The notes under the pieces: model-generated
The model's database searches: none
Told to the model about the DNA's origin: nothing
The model's input: only the letters and a program-made list of their open reading frames with translations
Program-made: the position numbers and the translations under genes
NCBI GenBank assembly: GCA_017399905.1
Contig: JAFQAR010000040.1
Span: forward strand, 35,680-99,679
DNA: 64,000 nt
Source: Bacteroidales bacterium
Lineage (GTDB): Bacteria > Bacteroidota > Bacteroidia > Bacteroidales > UBA932
Direction: 5' to 3'
In this document: one piece after another, positions 28,659 to 36,773 of the stretch
Position numbering within the stretch: position 1 is the first letter of the stretch
Layout of the letters: every line of letters begins with the position of its first letter

Positions 28659-30101
28659 ATGAAAAGGTTACTTAGCATAGCAGCACTTATGCTCATGTTC
28701 GCAAATGCAGAGGCAAAGCTCTCGCTTTCAAGACTTTGCAGCGACGGAGCAGTTCTCCAGCAGAACACGGAGGCAACGATCTGGGGCACAGCGGATCCAG
28801 GCGCACAAATTACCGTAACCCCGTCATGGAGTTCCACCTCTTTCAAAGGCAAGGCAGACCAGGAAGGAAAATGGTCTGTCAAGGTCAAGACTCCGGCAGC
28901 AAGCTACAAGGCATACACTATCACGGTAAAAGGTGGCGGAACTACCGTAAGACTGAACGACATACTTGTCGGTGAGGTATGGCTTGCCTCGGGACAGAGC
29001 AATATGGAAATGCCTATGAGGGGCTTCTTCAACTGCCCTGTCGAAAACGCCATCGAGTACATATCAGCTCCTGCAGCAACAGAAAAGATCAGGATGTTCA
29101 CAGTGCCTATCAAGCAATCGTACGAACCTCTGGACGATGTTGAAGGAGAATGGAAAGGCGCGGAGTCTTCGACAATTCCTGAAATGAGCGCCACCGCCTT
29201 CTTCTTTGCACGCAAGCTCAATGAGGTCCTTGATGTTCCTGTCGGCATCGTTTCCTGCGCATACGGCGGAGCACGTGTAGAAAGCTGGACCCCGAAATCA
29301 ATTCTTGAAACATATCCGGACGAGGATCTCAGCCGCGAAGCGATCGAGGCCCAGATGCATTACACCAGACCATACCTTGCATACAATGCCATGCTGTGTC
29401 CTGTCATGGGATATACAGTCAAAGGATTCATATGGTATCAGGGCTGCTCGAATGTAGGAAAGCACGAGCAGTTCGTTGACCGTATGGGCACAATGGTGAA
29501 GCATTGGAGGGAATGTTGGAACGACACGGAGGCACAGCTGCCGTTCTACATGGTCGAGATTGCACCATACAGATATAAGCCGGCATCGGAAGTCAGCTAT
29601 GCTTCCCTTCTCCGTCAGGCCCAGCATGACGCAGCCAAGGCTATTCCGAACAGCGGCATAGTCGTGACAAACGACCTCACGGAATCATATGAGATGGACA
29701 ACATACATCCTGCAAAGAAGAAGGAAGTCGGAGACCGTCTTGCATATCTTGCACTGAACAGAGACTACGGCCACAGCAGGATAGCATGCAACAGCCCTGA
29801 GGCAGTTGAGTGCTACAGGATTGACGGCAGGAATGAAATCGCTGTCAAGCTGACGGATTGCGGCAACGGACTCAACAGATGGATGGAAATCGAAGGATTG
29901 GAAGTCGCCGGAAGCGAAGGAATATTCTATCCTGTCACATTTGCATTCTACGAGTGGGAAGGAAAATATCTCAGGATCCGTTCCGAGTTCGTATTCGACC
30001 CTTGCGAAGTGAGGTATGGCTGGGGCGACTTCAACCCTGGAAACCTGAAGAACGCTGAAGGTCTTCCTGTATCACCGTTCTGGATAAAAGCAGAAAGATA
30101 A
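28659..30101 (+). CDS. SASA-type carbohydrate esterase (sialate O-acetylesterase family), secreted
   Basis: A 480-residue protein with a signal peptide (ending FANAEA) and a SGNH-type esterase domain. Block I holds Ser114 in GQSNMEMP, and a C-terminal Asp-His pair lies in YEMDNIHPAKKKEVGD. An N-terminal beta-sandwich precedes the catalytic domain and a C-terminal beta region follows. The family name comes from sialate esterases, but Bacteroidetes members in xylan loci remove acetyl groups from xylan, the more likely role here next to GH10/GH43/GH67. Substrate is inference. Confidence 0.85.
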   Translation: MKRLLSIAALMLMFANAEAKLSLSRLCSDGAVLQQNTEATIWGTADPGAQITVTPSWSSTSFKGKADQEGKWSVKVKTPAASYKAYTITVKGGGTTVRLNDILVGEVWLASGQSNMEMPMRGFFNCPVENAIEYISAPAATEKIRMFTVPIKQSYEPLDDVEGEWKGAESSTIPEMSATAFFFARKLNEVLDVPVGIVSCAYGGARVESWTPKSILETYPDEDLSREAIEAQMHYTRPYLAYNAMLCPVMGYTVKGFIWYQGCSNVGKHEQFVDRMGTMVKHWRECWNDTEAQLPFYMVEIAPYRYKPASEVSYASLLRQAQHDAAKAIPNSGIVVTNDLTESYEMDNIHPAKKKEVGDRLAYLALNRDYGHSRIACNSPEAVECYRIDGRNEIAVKLTDCGNGLNRWMEIEGLEVAGSEGIFYPVTFAFYEWEGKYLRIRSEFVFDPCEVRYGWGDFNPGNLKNAEGLPVSPFWIKAER

Positions 30102-30106
30102 AAGAT

Positions 30107-30919
30107 ATGAACAGATTGTTTGACATAACAGGCAAAGTGGTCGTGATTACCGGAGGCACCGGAGTACTCGGAAAGGCAATCGCGAAATATCTTGCTTCAG
30201 AAGGAGCCAAGGTCGTCATCCTCGGAAGAAGAGCTGAAGCCGGCAAGGCCATTGTGGATGGCATCAAGGCCGAAGGAGGCGAGGCCATGTTCCTTGCTAC
30301 AGACGTCATGGATCAGGAGATTCTCGAGCAGAATCTGGCAGACATCATAGCCGCATACGGACGTGTCGACTCTCTCCTTAACGCGGCAGGAGGAAACATG
30401 CCTGGCGCAACTATCGCTCCGACCGGAACATTCTTCGACCTCAAGCCGGAAGAATTCCAGAAGGTCCTCGACCTGAACCTTACCGGTACGGTAATCCCGT
30501 CACAGGTATTCCTGAAGCAGATGGTCAGGCAGGGAGAAGGCACTATCGTCAATTTCTCAAGCATGGCAGCCTTCCGCCCTATGACGAGGGTTGCAGGATA
30601 TGCGGCCGCAAAGGCAGGAATAAGCAACTTCACAGCCTTCCTGGCAACTGAAGTCGCGAAGAAATTCGGCGAGAGGATCAGAGTCAATGCCATAGCGCCA
30701 GGATTCTTCCTTACCGAGCAGAACCGCACTCTCCTCACCAACCCGGACGGAAGCTGGACCCAGAGAGGAGAAGATGTGATCCGTCAGACTCCATTCGGAA
30801 GAATGGGACAGCCGGAGGAACTCTGCGGAACCATCCACTATCTCATAAGCGACGCATCAAGATTCGTCACAGGCACGGTTGCCGTTGTCGACGGAGGTTT
30901 CAATACTTTTGCAATGTAA
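30107..30919 (+). CDS. uxuB: SDR-type D-mannonate oxidoreductase (fructuronate reductase)
   Basis: A 270-residue short-chain dehydrogenase: cofactor loop TGGTGVLG, NAAGG, the catalytic Ser region VNFSSMAAFRPMTRVAG and the YAAAK pair. The LNAAGGNMPGATI segment and the C-terminal FFLTEQNRTLLTNPDGSWTQRGEDVI are typical of the SDR UxuB group (B. subtilis UxuB/YjmF-like), unrelated to the long-chain enterobacterial UxuB. It would reduce fructuronate to mannonate, supplying UxuA at 5731. Starts 5 bases after the esterase gene. Confidence 0.87.
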   Translation: MNRLFDITGKVVVITGGTGVLGKAIAKYLASEGAKVVILGRRAEAGKAIVDGIKAEGGEAMFLATDVMDQEILEQNLADIIAAYGRVDSLLNAAGGNMPGATIAPTGTFFDLKPEEFQKVLDLNLTGTVIPSQVFLKQMVRQGEGTIVNFSSMAAFRPMTRVAGYAAAKAGISNFTAFLATEVAKKFGERIRVNAIAPGFFLTEQNRTLLTNPDGSWTQRGEDVIRQTPFGRMGQPEELCGTIHYLISDASRFVTGTVAVVDGGFNTFAM

Positions 30920-30923
30920 AGAT

Positions 30924-31499
30924 ATGAAGGGAGTATATGTATTTCTTGCTGACGGTTTCGAGGTTTCGGAAGCACTGACCACCGTCAACATGCTCCGCAG
31001 AGGCGGAGTAAACGTAAAGACAGTCTCGATCTACGATGACAGAATAGTTACAAGTTCAAACAGGATCCCTGTAGTTGCAGACATGTCATTCGGAGAGTTC
31101 CGTGCATCCACATCATTCGGCCCATGCCTTCCAAGCGATGTCATGATATTCCCGGGAGGAATGCCCGGCTCATCCAATCTTGCAGCATTCGGCAAGCTCA
31201 TGGACATAATGCGCCAGCATCATACGGAAGGCGGCACCCTTGCTGCAATCTGCGCCGCTCCAAGCGTTGTCCTCTGCGAGCTTGGCGAACTGAAAGGAAT
31301 AAAGATGACATGCTATGACGGATTCGAGCAGGCCCTTGCAGAGAAGGGTGCCGAATATGTCAAGGAAGGTGTCGTCAAGGACGGAAACATAATCACAGGA
31401 CGTGGTCCGGGCTGGGCGCAGGAATTCGGTCTTGCAATACTTGCCCACATCAAGGGTCAGGAGACAGCTGACAAAGTAAAGGCCGGACTGATGCTCTGA
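30924..31499 (+). CDS. DJ-1/PfpI family protein
   Basis: A 191-residue cytoplasmic protein. The DJ-1 nucleophile elbow is present as AAICAAPS (Cys110), with the paired Glu13 in ADGFEVSEA and the conserved FPGGMPGSSNLA loop. Members act as glyoxalases or stress-response hydrolases; function in this operon is not established. The start at 30924 (MKGVYVFLADGFE) lies 4 bases after the uxuB stop; an in-frame ATG at 30879 would overlap uxuB and does not match the family. Confidence 0.88.
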   Translation: MKGVYVFLADGFEVSEALTTVNMLRRGGVNVKTVSIYDDRIVTSSNRIPVVADMSFGEFRASTSFGPCLPSDVMIFPGGMPGSSNLAAFGKLMDIMRQHHTEGGTLAAICAAPSVVLCELGELKGIKMTCYDGFEQALAEKGAEYVKEGVVKDGNIITGRGPGWAQEFGLAILAHIKGQETADKVKAGLML

Positions 31500-31531
31500 T
31501 CGGAAGATATTATTGTACTAAACCAGAACAT

Positions 31532-32320
31532 ATGTTGGAATTCAAGGACAAGACCGTCCTCATCACGGGCGGTGGAAGCGGCATAGGTGAGGCTATGGCC
31601 TACCAGTATGCCAAGAAAGGCACCAATGTCATCCTGACAGGAAGGCGCATGGAAACACTCGAAAAGGTGCAGAAGAAGTGCGAGGAGATAGGAGTCAAGG
31701 CATGGTGCAAGACAGTAGACGTGGAAAAACCGGAATCTATAGACGAACTAGTATCATGGATAAGGACTGAAGGACACCTGATCGATTTCCTTTTCCTCAA
31801 CGCCGGTATCTCACAGAGGGCCCTCACTCTGGAAACGGACATAAGCGTAGACAGAAGGCTGATGGAAGTCAATTATTTCGGTGGAATCTATCTCGTAAAG
31901 GCATTGAAGGACATGTTCCTCGAAAGAGGCGTGCATATAGGAGTCGTATCATCGGTATCAGGCGTATTCGGATTCCCTGTGCGTTCCGCATACTGCGCCT
32001 CAAAGCATGCGATTCACGGATTCTATGAAACGATAGCATTGGAATATCCGCAGATCAAGACTACCATCATCATCCCTGGACGCATCCATACTGATGTATC
32101 GAAGAATGCCCTTGACGGCAACGGAAAGGCGACAGGAGTGATGGATCCGGGCCAGGCTAACGGATATGACGTGAACAAGTGCGCCAAGGTTGCAATCCGT
32201 GCAATCGCACACTGCAGGCATCAGAAGGTAATCGGAGGTTTCGACACTATAATGGTTCCGTTCTATAAATACATACCGTGTCTCTTCCGTCTCATAGCAC
32301 GTAATGTTTCAGCAAGATAA
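31532..32320 (+). CDS. SDR family oxidoreductase, DHRS7-like
   Basis: A 262-residue short-chain dehydrogenase: TGGGSGIG cofactor loop, NAGIS, and catalytic SSVSGVFGFPVRSAYCASK. The IPGRIHTDVSKNALDGNGKATGVMD stretch and the hydrophobic C-terminus (PFYKYIPCLFRLIARNV) resemble the DHRS7/7B group, which reduces lipid or carbonyl substrates and is membrane-associated. The natural substrate is unknown. Lies between a DJ-1 and a VOC gene with small gaps, so probably in one transcript. Confidence 0.87.
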   Translation: MLEFKDKTVLITGGGSGIGEAMAYQYAKKGTNVILTGRRMETLEKVQKKCEEIGVKAWCKTVDVEKPESIDELVSWIRTEGHLIDFLFLNAGISQRALTLETDISVDRRLMEVNYFGGIYLVKALKDMFLERGVHIGVVSSVSGVFGFPVRSAYCASKHAIHGFYETIALEYPQIKTTIIIPGRIHTDVSKNALDGNGKATGVMDPGQANGYDVNKCAKVAIRAIAHCRHQKVIGGFDTIMVPFYKYIPCLFRLIARNVSAR

Positions 32321-32332
32321 AGGAATAAGGAT

Positions 32333-33406
32333 ATGACTAAAAGAAAAGTGATCTGCGGAGTACAGCAGGTCGGAATAGGCGTCAGGAACGTAGAGGAATC
32401 ATGGGCATGGTACAAGGAGATCTTCGGATTTGACATAAAGCTGTTCGGTGACGTAGGTGTTGCAGAAAGGATGCTTCCATACACAGGAGGCAAGCCACAG
32501 CCGAGATACGCCATCCTCGTCCTCAATCTGCGCGGTGGCGGCGGATTCGAAGTATGGGAGCCAAGAGAACGTGAACTGAACTACATTCAGTTCACTCCGG
32601 AATTCGGCGACTACGGAATCTTTGCCTGCAAGGTGAAGTCGCGCGATGTACGTGCAGCATATGAGGAAATGAAGAAGAAAGGTGTGAACATACTCACAGT
32701 TCCGTCAGCCAACCCGGCAGGAAAGGAGCATTTCTTCGTAACTGACCCATGGAACAACATCTTCGACGTGGAAGAAGACGACTACTGCTTCTACAATGAG
32801 GACAAGAATACAGGCGGTAACAACGGAGCTATCCTCGGTGTTTCCGACATGGAGAAGTCAATGGAATTCTATGGTTCAATCATGGACTACGACAAGGTGG
32901 AATATGACGTCACTGAGGTTTTCGACGACCTCAAGGGAGTTCCAGGATCGCAGTACAAGCTGCGCAGAGTCATGCTGACCCGTTCAAAGCCTATCGAAGG
33001 ACCTCTTTGCGAGGTTATGGGCACATCCCATATCGAGCTTGTGCAGAGAGTGTCGGAAGAAGGCGTACCTGCGCCACGAAAGCTCTATGAAGGAAGACTT
33101 TGGGGAGACCCAGGCTTCATCCACCTCTGCTTCGACATCCGCAATATGGAAGAGATCCGCAAGGCTGCATCAGCTCTCGGACATGAATTCGTATGCGACG
33201 GAGGCCGCGATTTCAAGATGGGAGAGGCAAACGGCCATTTCACTTATGTGGAAGACCCGGATGGAACGCTGATCGAGTTCGTGGAGACATTCAAGATTCC
33301 TATTCTCAAGAAACTTGGAATTTATCTCCATCTTGAGAACCGCGAAGACAGCAAGCCTCTGCCTTCATGGATACTCAAATGCCTCAGATTCATGAAGAGC
33401 AGATAA
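32333..33406 (+). CDS. Two-domain VOC (glyoxalase/dioxygenase fold) protein
   Basis: A 357-residue protein with two vicinal-oxygen-chelate units, at about residues 5-150 (GVQQVGIGVRNVEESWAWYKEIFGF, FFVTDPWNNIFDVEED) and 160-320 (GAILGVSDMEKSMEFYGSIM, FIHLCFDIRNMEEI, FTYVEDPDGTLIEFVE). The first strand of unit 1 has Gln where the metal-binding His usually lies, while the glutamate of unit 2 is in place, so any metal site probably uses residues from unit 2. A basic/aromatic tail of about 40 residues follows. Enzyme activity unknown. Last gene of the operon; convergent with btuC with only 2 bases between them and no clear terminator. Confidence 0.85.
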   Translation: MTKRKVICGVQQVGIGVRNVEESWAWYKEIFGFDIKLFGDVGVAERMLPYTGGKPQPRYAILVLNLRGGGGFEVWEPRERELNYIQFTPEFGDYGIFACKVKSRDVRAAYEEMKKKGVNILTVPSANPAGKEHFFVTDPWNNIFDVEEDDYCFYNEDKNTGGNNGAILGVSDMEKSMEFYGSIMDYDKVEYDVTEVFDDLKGVPGSQYKLRRVMLTRSKPIEGPLCEVMGTSHIELVQRVSEEGVPAPRKLYEGRLWGDPGFIHLCFDIRNMEEIRKAASALGHEFVCDGGRDFKMGEANGHFTYVEDPDGTLIEFVETFKIPILKKLGIYLHLENREDSKPLPSWILKCLRFMKSR

Positions 33407-33408
33407 AC

Positions 33409-34194
33409 TTACTTCCTTATAAACAGAATGGCCATCAGCGGAAGCGCAATGATGGCCATTGTTGCGCTTACAGGAAGGTATATGCCGAAATTCACATACT
33501 TCACCACAAGATATGTTGCAAGAAGGAGTCCGACTCCCATTGCGCCGGAGATAAGATAATGTTTCCGGATATCCGGACTTTTGCACACTATACGGCTCAG
33601 ATTCGGAACACCCAGGGAGATGAAACCTATAGGGCCGCAGATTGACACAGAACTGGTCACAAGAAACATGATGGAAAGCAGAAGCAGGGCCTTGTGCAGA
33701 GCAGTCAGTTCTATCTCTCCTTTGAAATGGCGCGTCAGGGCACGAGCTGCAAGAATGGCGACCGCAAGTCCTGTTGTGAAAAGGACAAGGGAAAAGACTA
33801 TGTCCCATGTTGTCACACCCTCCATATTGAAGTTAGCCGCTCCCCAGAGATAATATTGCTTGAGGAGGTCACCGTCAGGTGCATTGGTCACCACAATCGT
33901 ACCCAAAGAACCTATGAAAGTGCCGAAAAGGATGCCGAAAGTTATGAGGTTCTGAGTGCTGACACGCAATGTCACGAAGAAGCAGACAAAGGTACAGATG
34001 AGGGTGCAGACGAAGCTTCCGATAGTCAGAGAGCACCATCCGGACATTGTGGCGGCTGCCGCTCCGAGACAGGCCGCACTGCCGAGACCGAGACTATAGA
34101 CGTCTCCCAGCTGATTGCGCCAGAGATATTGCATCTGGATGCCTCCTATCGGCAAGGCTATTCCAGAAATGAGTACATAGAGAAGACTGAGCAT
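33409..34194 (-). CDS. btuC: BtuC/FecCD-type ABC transporter permease, N-terminally short
   Basis: A 261-residue membrane protein. It begins at the segment that corresponds to about residue 59 of E. coli BtuC (ISGIALPIGGIQMQYLWRNQLGDVYSLGLGS), so the first membrane helix and the IRLPR motif of this roughly 330-residue family are missing. The coupling region is present but altered (GPIGFISLGVPNLSR, Asn instead of the usual His after VP). The reading frame cannot extend upstream: the btuB stop is in the same frame, one codon before this ATG. No btuD or btuF follows. Either a reduced permease or a decaying gene; controlled by the cobalamin riboswitch with btuB. Confidence 0.78.
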   Translation of the reverse strand: MLSLLYVLISGIALPIGGIQMQYLWRNQLGDVYSLGLGSAACLGAAAATMSGWCSLTIGSFVCTLICTFVCFFVTLRVSTQNLITFGILFGTFIGSLGTIVVTNAPDGDLLKQYYLWGAANFNMEGVTTWDIVFSLVLFTTGLAVAILAARALTRHFKGEIELTALHKALLLLSIMFLVTSSVSICGPIGFISLGVPNLSRIVCKSPDIRKHYLISGAMGVGLLLATYLVVKYVNFGIYLPVSATMAIIALPLMAILFIRK

Positions 34195-34197
34195 ATG

Positions 34198-36012
34198 TCA
34201 GAATTTATATTCGACACCAAATATCATGTTTCGTCCGGGCATAGGATAGCCGCTGACAATTTCATAATGTTCGTCAAGGATGTTCCTCACGGACAGGATT
34301 GCAGTGAGGGTTCCCGCCTTTCCAAAGCTGAAAGACTTTGAAAGACCGCAGTTGAGAGTATCCCAGTCCGGAAGTTCTCCATATCCGTCGCTACGGCCCG
34401 CCCTGAGCTGCCACACAGGATTCAGAGACCATCCTTTCCATGCAATGACAGCATCAGCCATAAGCGTATTTCTGGCCACATACGGAATCTGGCTACCATA
34501 TGTAGAACTGTCCGGAGTCATATCCTTAGCTGAAAGGAAAGTGTAGCCGGCATTGAGAGCACATATCCAGCTTCCAGAACGGTATTCCGCTCCCGCCGAA
34601 ATGTCCACTCCTGCAGAACGGACCTTTCCGATATTATATGGCTGCCATACGGCAGGATCCTCCGGCGTAGGCGCAGACGTTATCTTGTCGGAAAGAAGAT
34701 ACAGGAATCCGTCCGCCTTGGCCTTTATCCTCCAGTCATCACCGGCCTGACGGTTGAAGTCAATGCCGAGATCTGTCATCCAGGCATCCTCCGGCTTGAG
34801 TTCAGGATTTCCATAGCCGACGTAATAGAGTTCATTAAATACAGGAATACGGTATGCCCGGCGTGCAAAGGCTACTACGTCAAAGCCCTCAAACGCCTCG
34901 AACCTCATGTCCAGAGAAGGTGAAAAGGCACTCCTTGAAAGTGCGTCAGCATCGAAGGCACCGTTGTACTCAAGAGCAAGGTCGGCAGAGAAACGTCCGG
35001 TACGGAATGACGATGCCAGTGCGGTAAGGACGGTGAAACGCGAAGCGTCATAGCTGGTCGACCTGAGCCCATCCCATTGAAGATCGGCGGCCAGGGATAT
35101 GCCGAGCCATCTGCTGACTCTGAACAGATGAGCGGAATTGACCTGAACCTCTGTCTGTCCGTATCGGCTGTCACCCCATGAGCTTGTATAGTATATGTCG
35201 TCATATGAACCCTTTGCGCTAAGATGAAGGGTGTACAGAGACGAGAAATTCTTTCTCAATGACCCTTGCAGGAAGACATTCATGTCCTTCTGACGGTCCT
35301 CGGAAGGCCAATCCGTCGAACCTGGAGTTCCGCGGTCCGTTCCGTTGTAATAAGCCTTTACATGATAATCGCCGCCACTCATGACACCGAAGAGGTCAAG
35401 CCCCGCACGTACCTGTGACACGTCATTGTTCTCTCTTCTGAGACCGTCACCGTAAGGATAGTCACCCTTGCTTATGATACCTGCTGCATTTACGGAAAGA
35501 GCAAGATTTTCCGACAGGCGGAAGTCAAGCCTCGCCGACGGAAGATATGTTCCGAACGAGCCGGCATAGAATCTCGCTTTTCCGGCTACCGGACTCTTTC
35601 CGAACACCGGTCTGAGCGTATGGAACAAAATGCTGTTCTGTGCATAATCGACCACTGCACTTCCATAGTTCTCAAGGCCTGTCATACCGAGGTCATTCTG
35701 GCCCGACTGTACATTGCCCACCTTCACGCCATCTATGTAGACAGAAGTATGAGCGCTTCCCATTCCCCTGAGGCTCACGGCCTTGAGGCCGGCATAGCCA
35801 CCATTGTCACCAAGATGCAGCGACGGATTGGAATTGATTACATCTGAAATTGAAAAACGGTCTGAAACCGACAGGGTATCTGTCCGGGAAACCACCACTC
35901 CCCTGTCTGCCGTCACCGTCACAGCATGAAGCGAATCGGTGACCGGTACATCCGTACCGACGGGCAGGCCCATCAATAGCAGGCCTGCTGAAACAAGAAT
36001 TGAAAAAAACAT
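34198..36012 (-). CDS. btuB: TonB-dependent vitamin B12 outer-membrane receptor
   Basis: A 604-residue TonB-dependent receptor: signal peptide (residues 1-20), an early TonB-box region (DSLHAVTVTADRGVVVSRTD), plug domain with the VINSNPSLHLGDNGGYAGLKAVSLRGMG block, and a beta-barrel ending in a terminal aromatic residue (FGVEYKF), as expected for a complete barrel. A cobalamin riboswitch directly upstream identifies the cargo as a corrinoid. BtuB length in E. coli is 614, so this is full size. Co-transcribed with a short btuC whose ATG lies one codon after the stop. Confidence 0.93.
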   Translation of the reverse strand: MFFSILVSAGLLLMGLPVGTDVPVTDSLHAVTVTADRGVVVSRTDTLSVSDRFSISDVINSNPSLHLGDNGGYAGLKAVSLRGMGSAHTSVYIDGVKVGNVQSGQNDLGMTGLENYGSAVVDYAQNSILFHTLRPVFGKSPVAGKARFYAGSFGTYLPSARLDFRLSENLALSVNAAGIISKGDYPYGDGLRRENNDVSQVRAGLDLFGVMSGGDYHVKAYYNGTDRGTPGSTDWPSEDRQKDMNVFLQGSLRKNFSSLYTLHLSAKGSYDDIYYTSSWGDSRYGQTEVQVNSAHLFRVSRWLGISLAADLQWDGLRSTSYDASRFTVLTALASSFRTGRFSADLALEYNGAFDADALSRSAFSPSLDMRFEAFEGFDVVAFARRAYRIPVFNELYYVGYGNPELKPEDAWMTDLGIDFNRQAGDDWRIKAKADGFLYLLSDKITSAPTPEDPAVWQPYNIGKVRSAGVDISAGAEYRSGSWICALNAGYTFLSAKDMTPDSSTYGSQIPYVARNTLMADAVIAWKGWSLNPVWQLRAGRSDGYGELPDWDTLNCGLSKSFSFGKAGTLTAILSVRNILDEHYEIVSGYPMPGRNMIFGVEYKF

Positions 36013-36207
36013 TGATTTACGCCATTACGGAAGCCTGCCCCCGGGCCTCACATGTTTGACTTGACTACGGCAGGTCTTCGGACTTATCTCCACTTCACCG
36101 CGCCTTCTCACAGCAGACGCTGCAATGGCAGTTTGCGGGAGTGTTGGCAAGATTTACCGCTGCGGGCACAGTTCCGGATTCGCACCGGATTCCCTTACTC
36201 CGTAATC
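36013..36207 (-). ncRNA. Cobalamin riboswitch leader of btuB
   Basis: The minus strand shows the B12-element core: GGAATCCGGTGCGAATCCGGAACTGT-type P2/P3 region followed by GCCCGCAGCGGTAA, a GCCATTG variant of the B12 box within CTGCCATTGCAG, and AAGTCCGAAGACCTGCC near the 3' side. Aptamer about 36060-36205; the rest, up to the ATG, should be the expression platform. Adenosyl- or other cobalamins would lower btuB-btuC expression. Confidence 0.93.
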
Positions 36208-36213
36208 CCGATG

Positions 36214-36221
36214 CAAAGATA
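36214..36221 (-). promoter_or_regulatory. Promoter -7 box for the riboswitch-btuB-btuC unit
   Basis: TATCTTTG on the minus strand (perfect TAnnTTTG). Transcription would start near 36207, exactly where the riboswitch begins. The box lies just beyond the T-run of the upstream terminator. Confidence 0.65.
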
Positions 36222-36222
36222 C

Positions 36223-36249
36223 AAAAAAGCGGAGTTTCTAAAACTCCGC
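36223..36249 (-). terminator. Terminator of the alr/phosphatase operon
   Basis: Nine-base perfect arms (36229-36237 and 36241-36249) with a 3-base loop that is the phosphatase stop codon. A run of six T follows on the minus strand (36223-36228), as for an intrinsic terminator. Confidence 0.85.
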
Positions 36250-36744
36250 CTTCACTATAGTTTCATATAAATTGGCACAAGCTTCTTCGAGAAGGTCAAG
36301 AACCATTCCGAATCCCTCGGCACCCATATAATACGGATCCGGGATATAGGAGATCTTGTGCGTAGTCAGGAATGAGGCCATACGTCTGATCTTATGGGTA
36401 GCCTCCACAGAAGGAGCAAGATGCATCAGATCCTCATAATTCTGATCGTCCATAGCTACGATCATGTCAAAATCCTGGAAATCGTAGCTTCTTACCTGAC
36501 GTGCGGAATGGGTAAGTCCATAACCTCTATACAAGGCTGCAGTGCGCATCCTGCGGTCAGGATGCTGTCCTGCATGACCGCCATAAAGGCCTGCTGAATC
36601 TGCTGAAAGTCTGTCGGTCATACCGTTTTCCCGGACGATATGCTCGAATATTCCCTGCGCGGCCGGAGATCTGCATATGTTCCCCAGACACACGAAAAGG
36701 ACTTTGTATTTGCTGTTGGTTTTCAACTCGTTATTGTTTTCCAT
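36238..36744 (-). CDS. Low-molecular-weight protein-tyrosine phosphatase
   Basis: A 168-residue cytoplasmic phosphatase. P-loop C(X)5R is present (Cys19 to Arg25 in VCLGNICRSPAAQ) and the general-acid loop reads YIPDPYYMG. Start: ATG at 36744 (MENNNELKTN) gives a family-like length; a GTG at 36777, overlapping the alr stop as GTGA, would add 11 residues and cannot be excluded. Downstream of alanine racemase; its stop codon lies in the terminator loop. Biological substrate unknown. Confidence 0.9.
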   Translation of the reverse strand: MENNNELKTNSKYKVLFVCLGNICRSPAAQGIFEHIVRENGMTDRLSADSAGLYGGHAGQHPDRRMRTAALYRGYGLTHSARQVRSYDFQDFDMIVAMDDQNYEDLMHLAPSVEATHKIRRMASFLTTHKISYIPDPYYMGAEGFGMVLDLLEEACANLYETIVKAEF

Positions 36745-36773
36745 GGATACTCGGTTTACCTTCTGGTTTAATG

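Noticed and set aside
34190-34205. A btuB-btuC fusion broken by a stop codon
   Set aside because: The two are in the same frame, but BtuB ends naturally with a terminal phenylalanine after its last barrel strand, so the stop is genuine.
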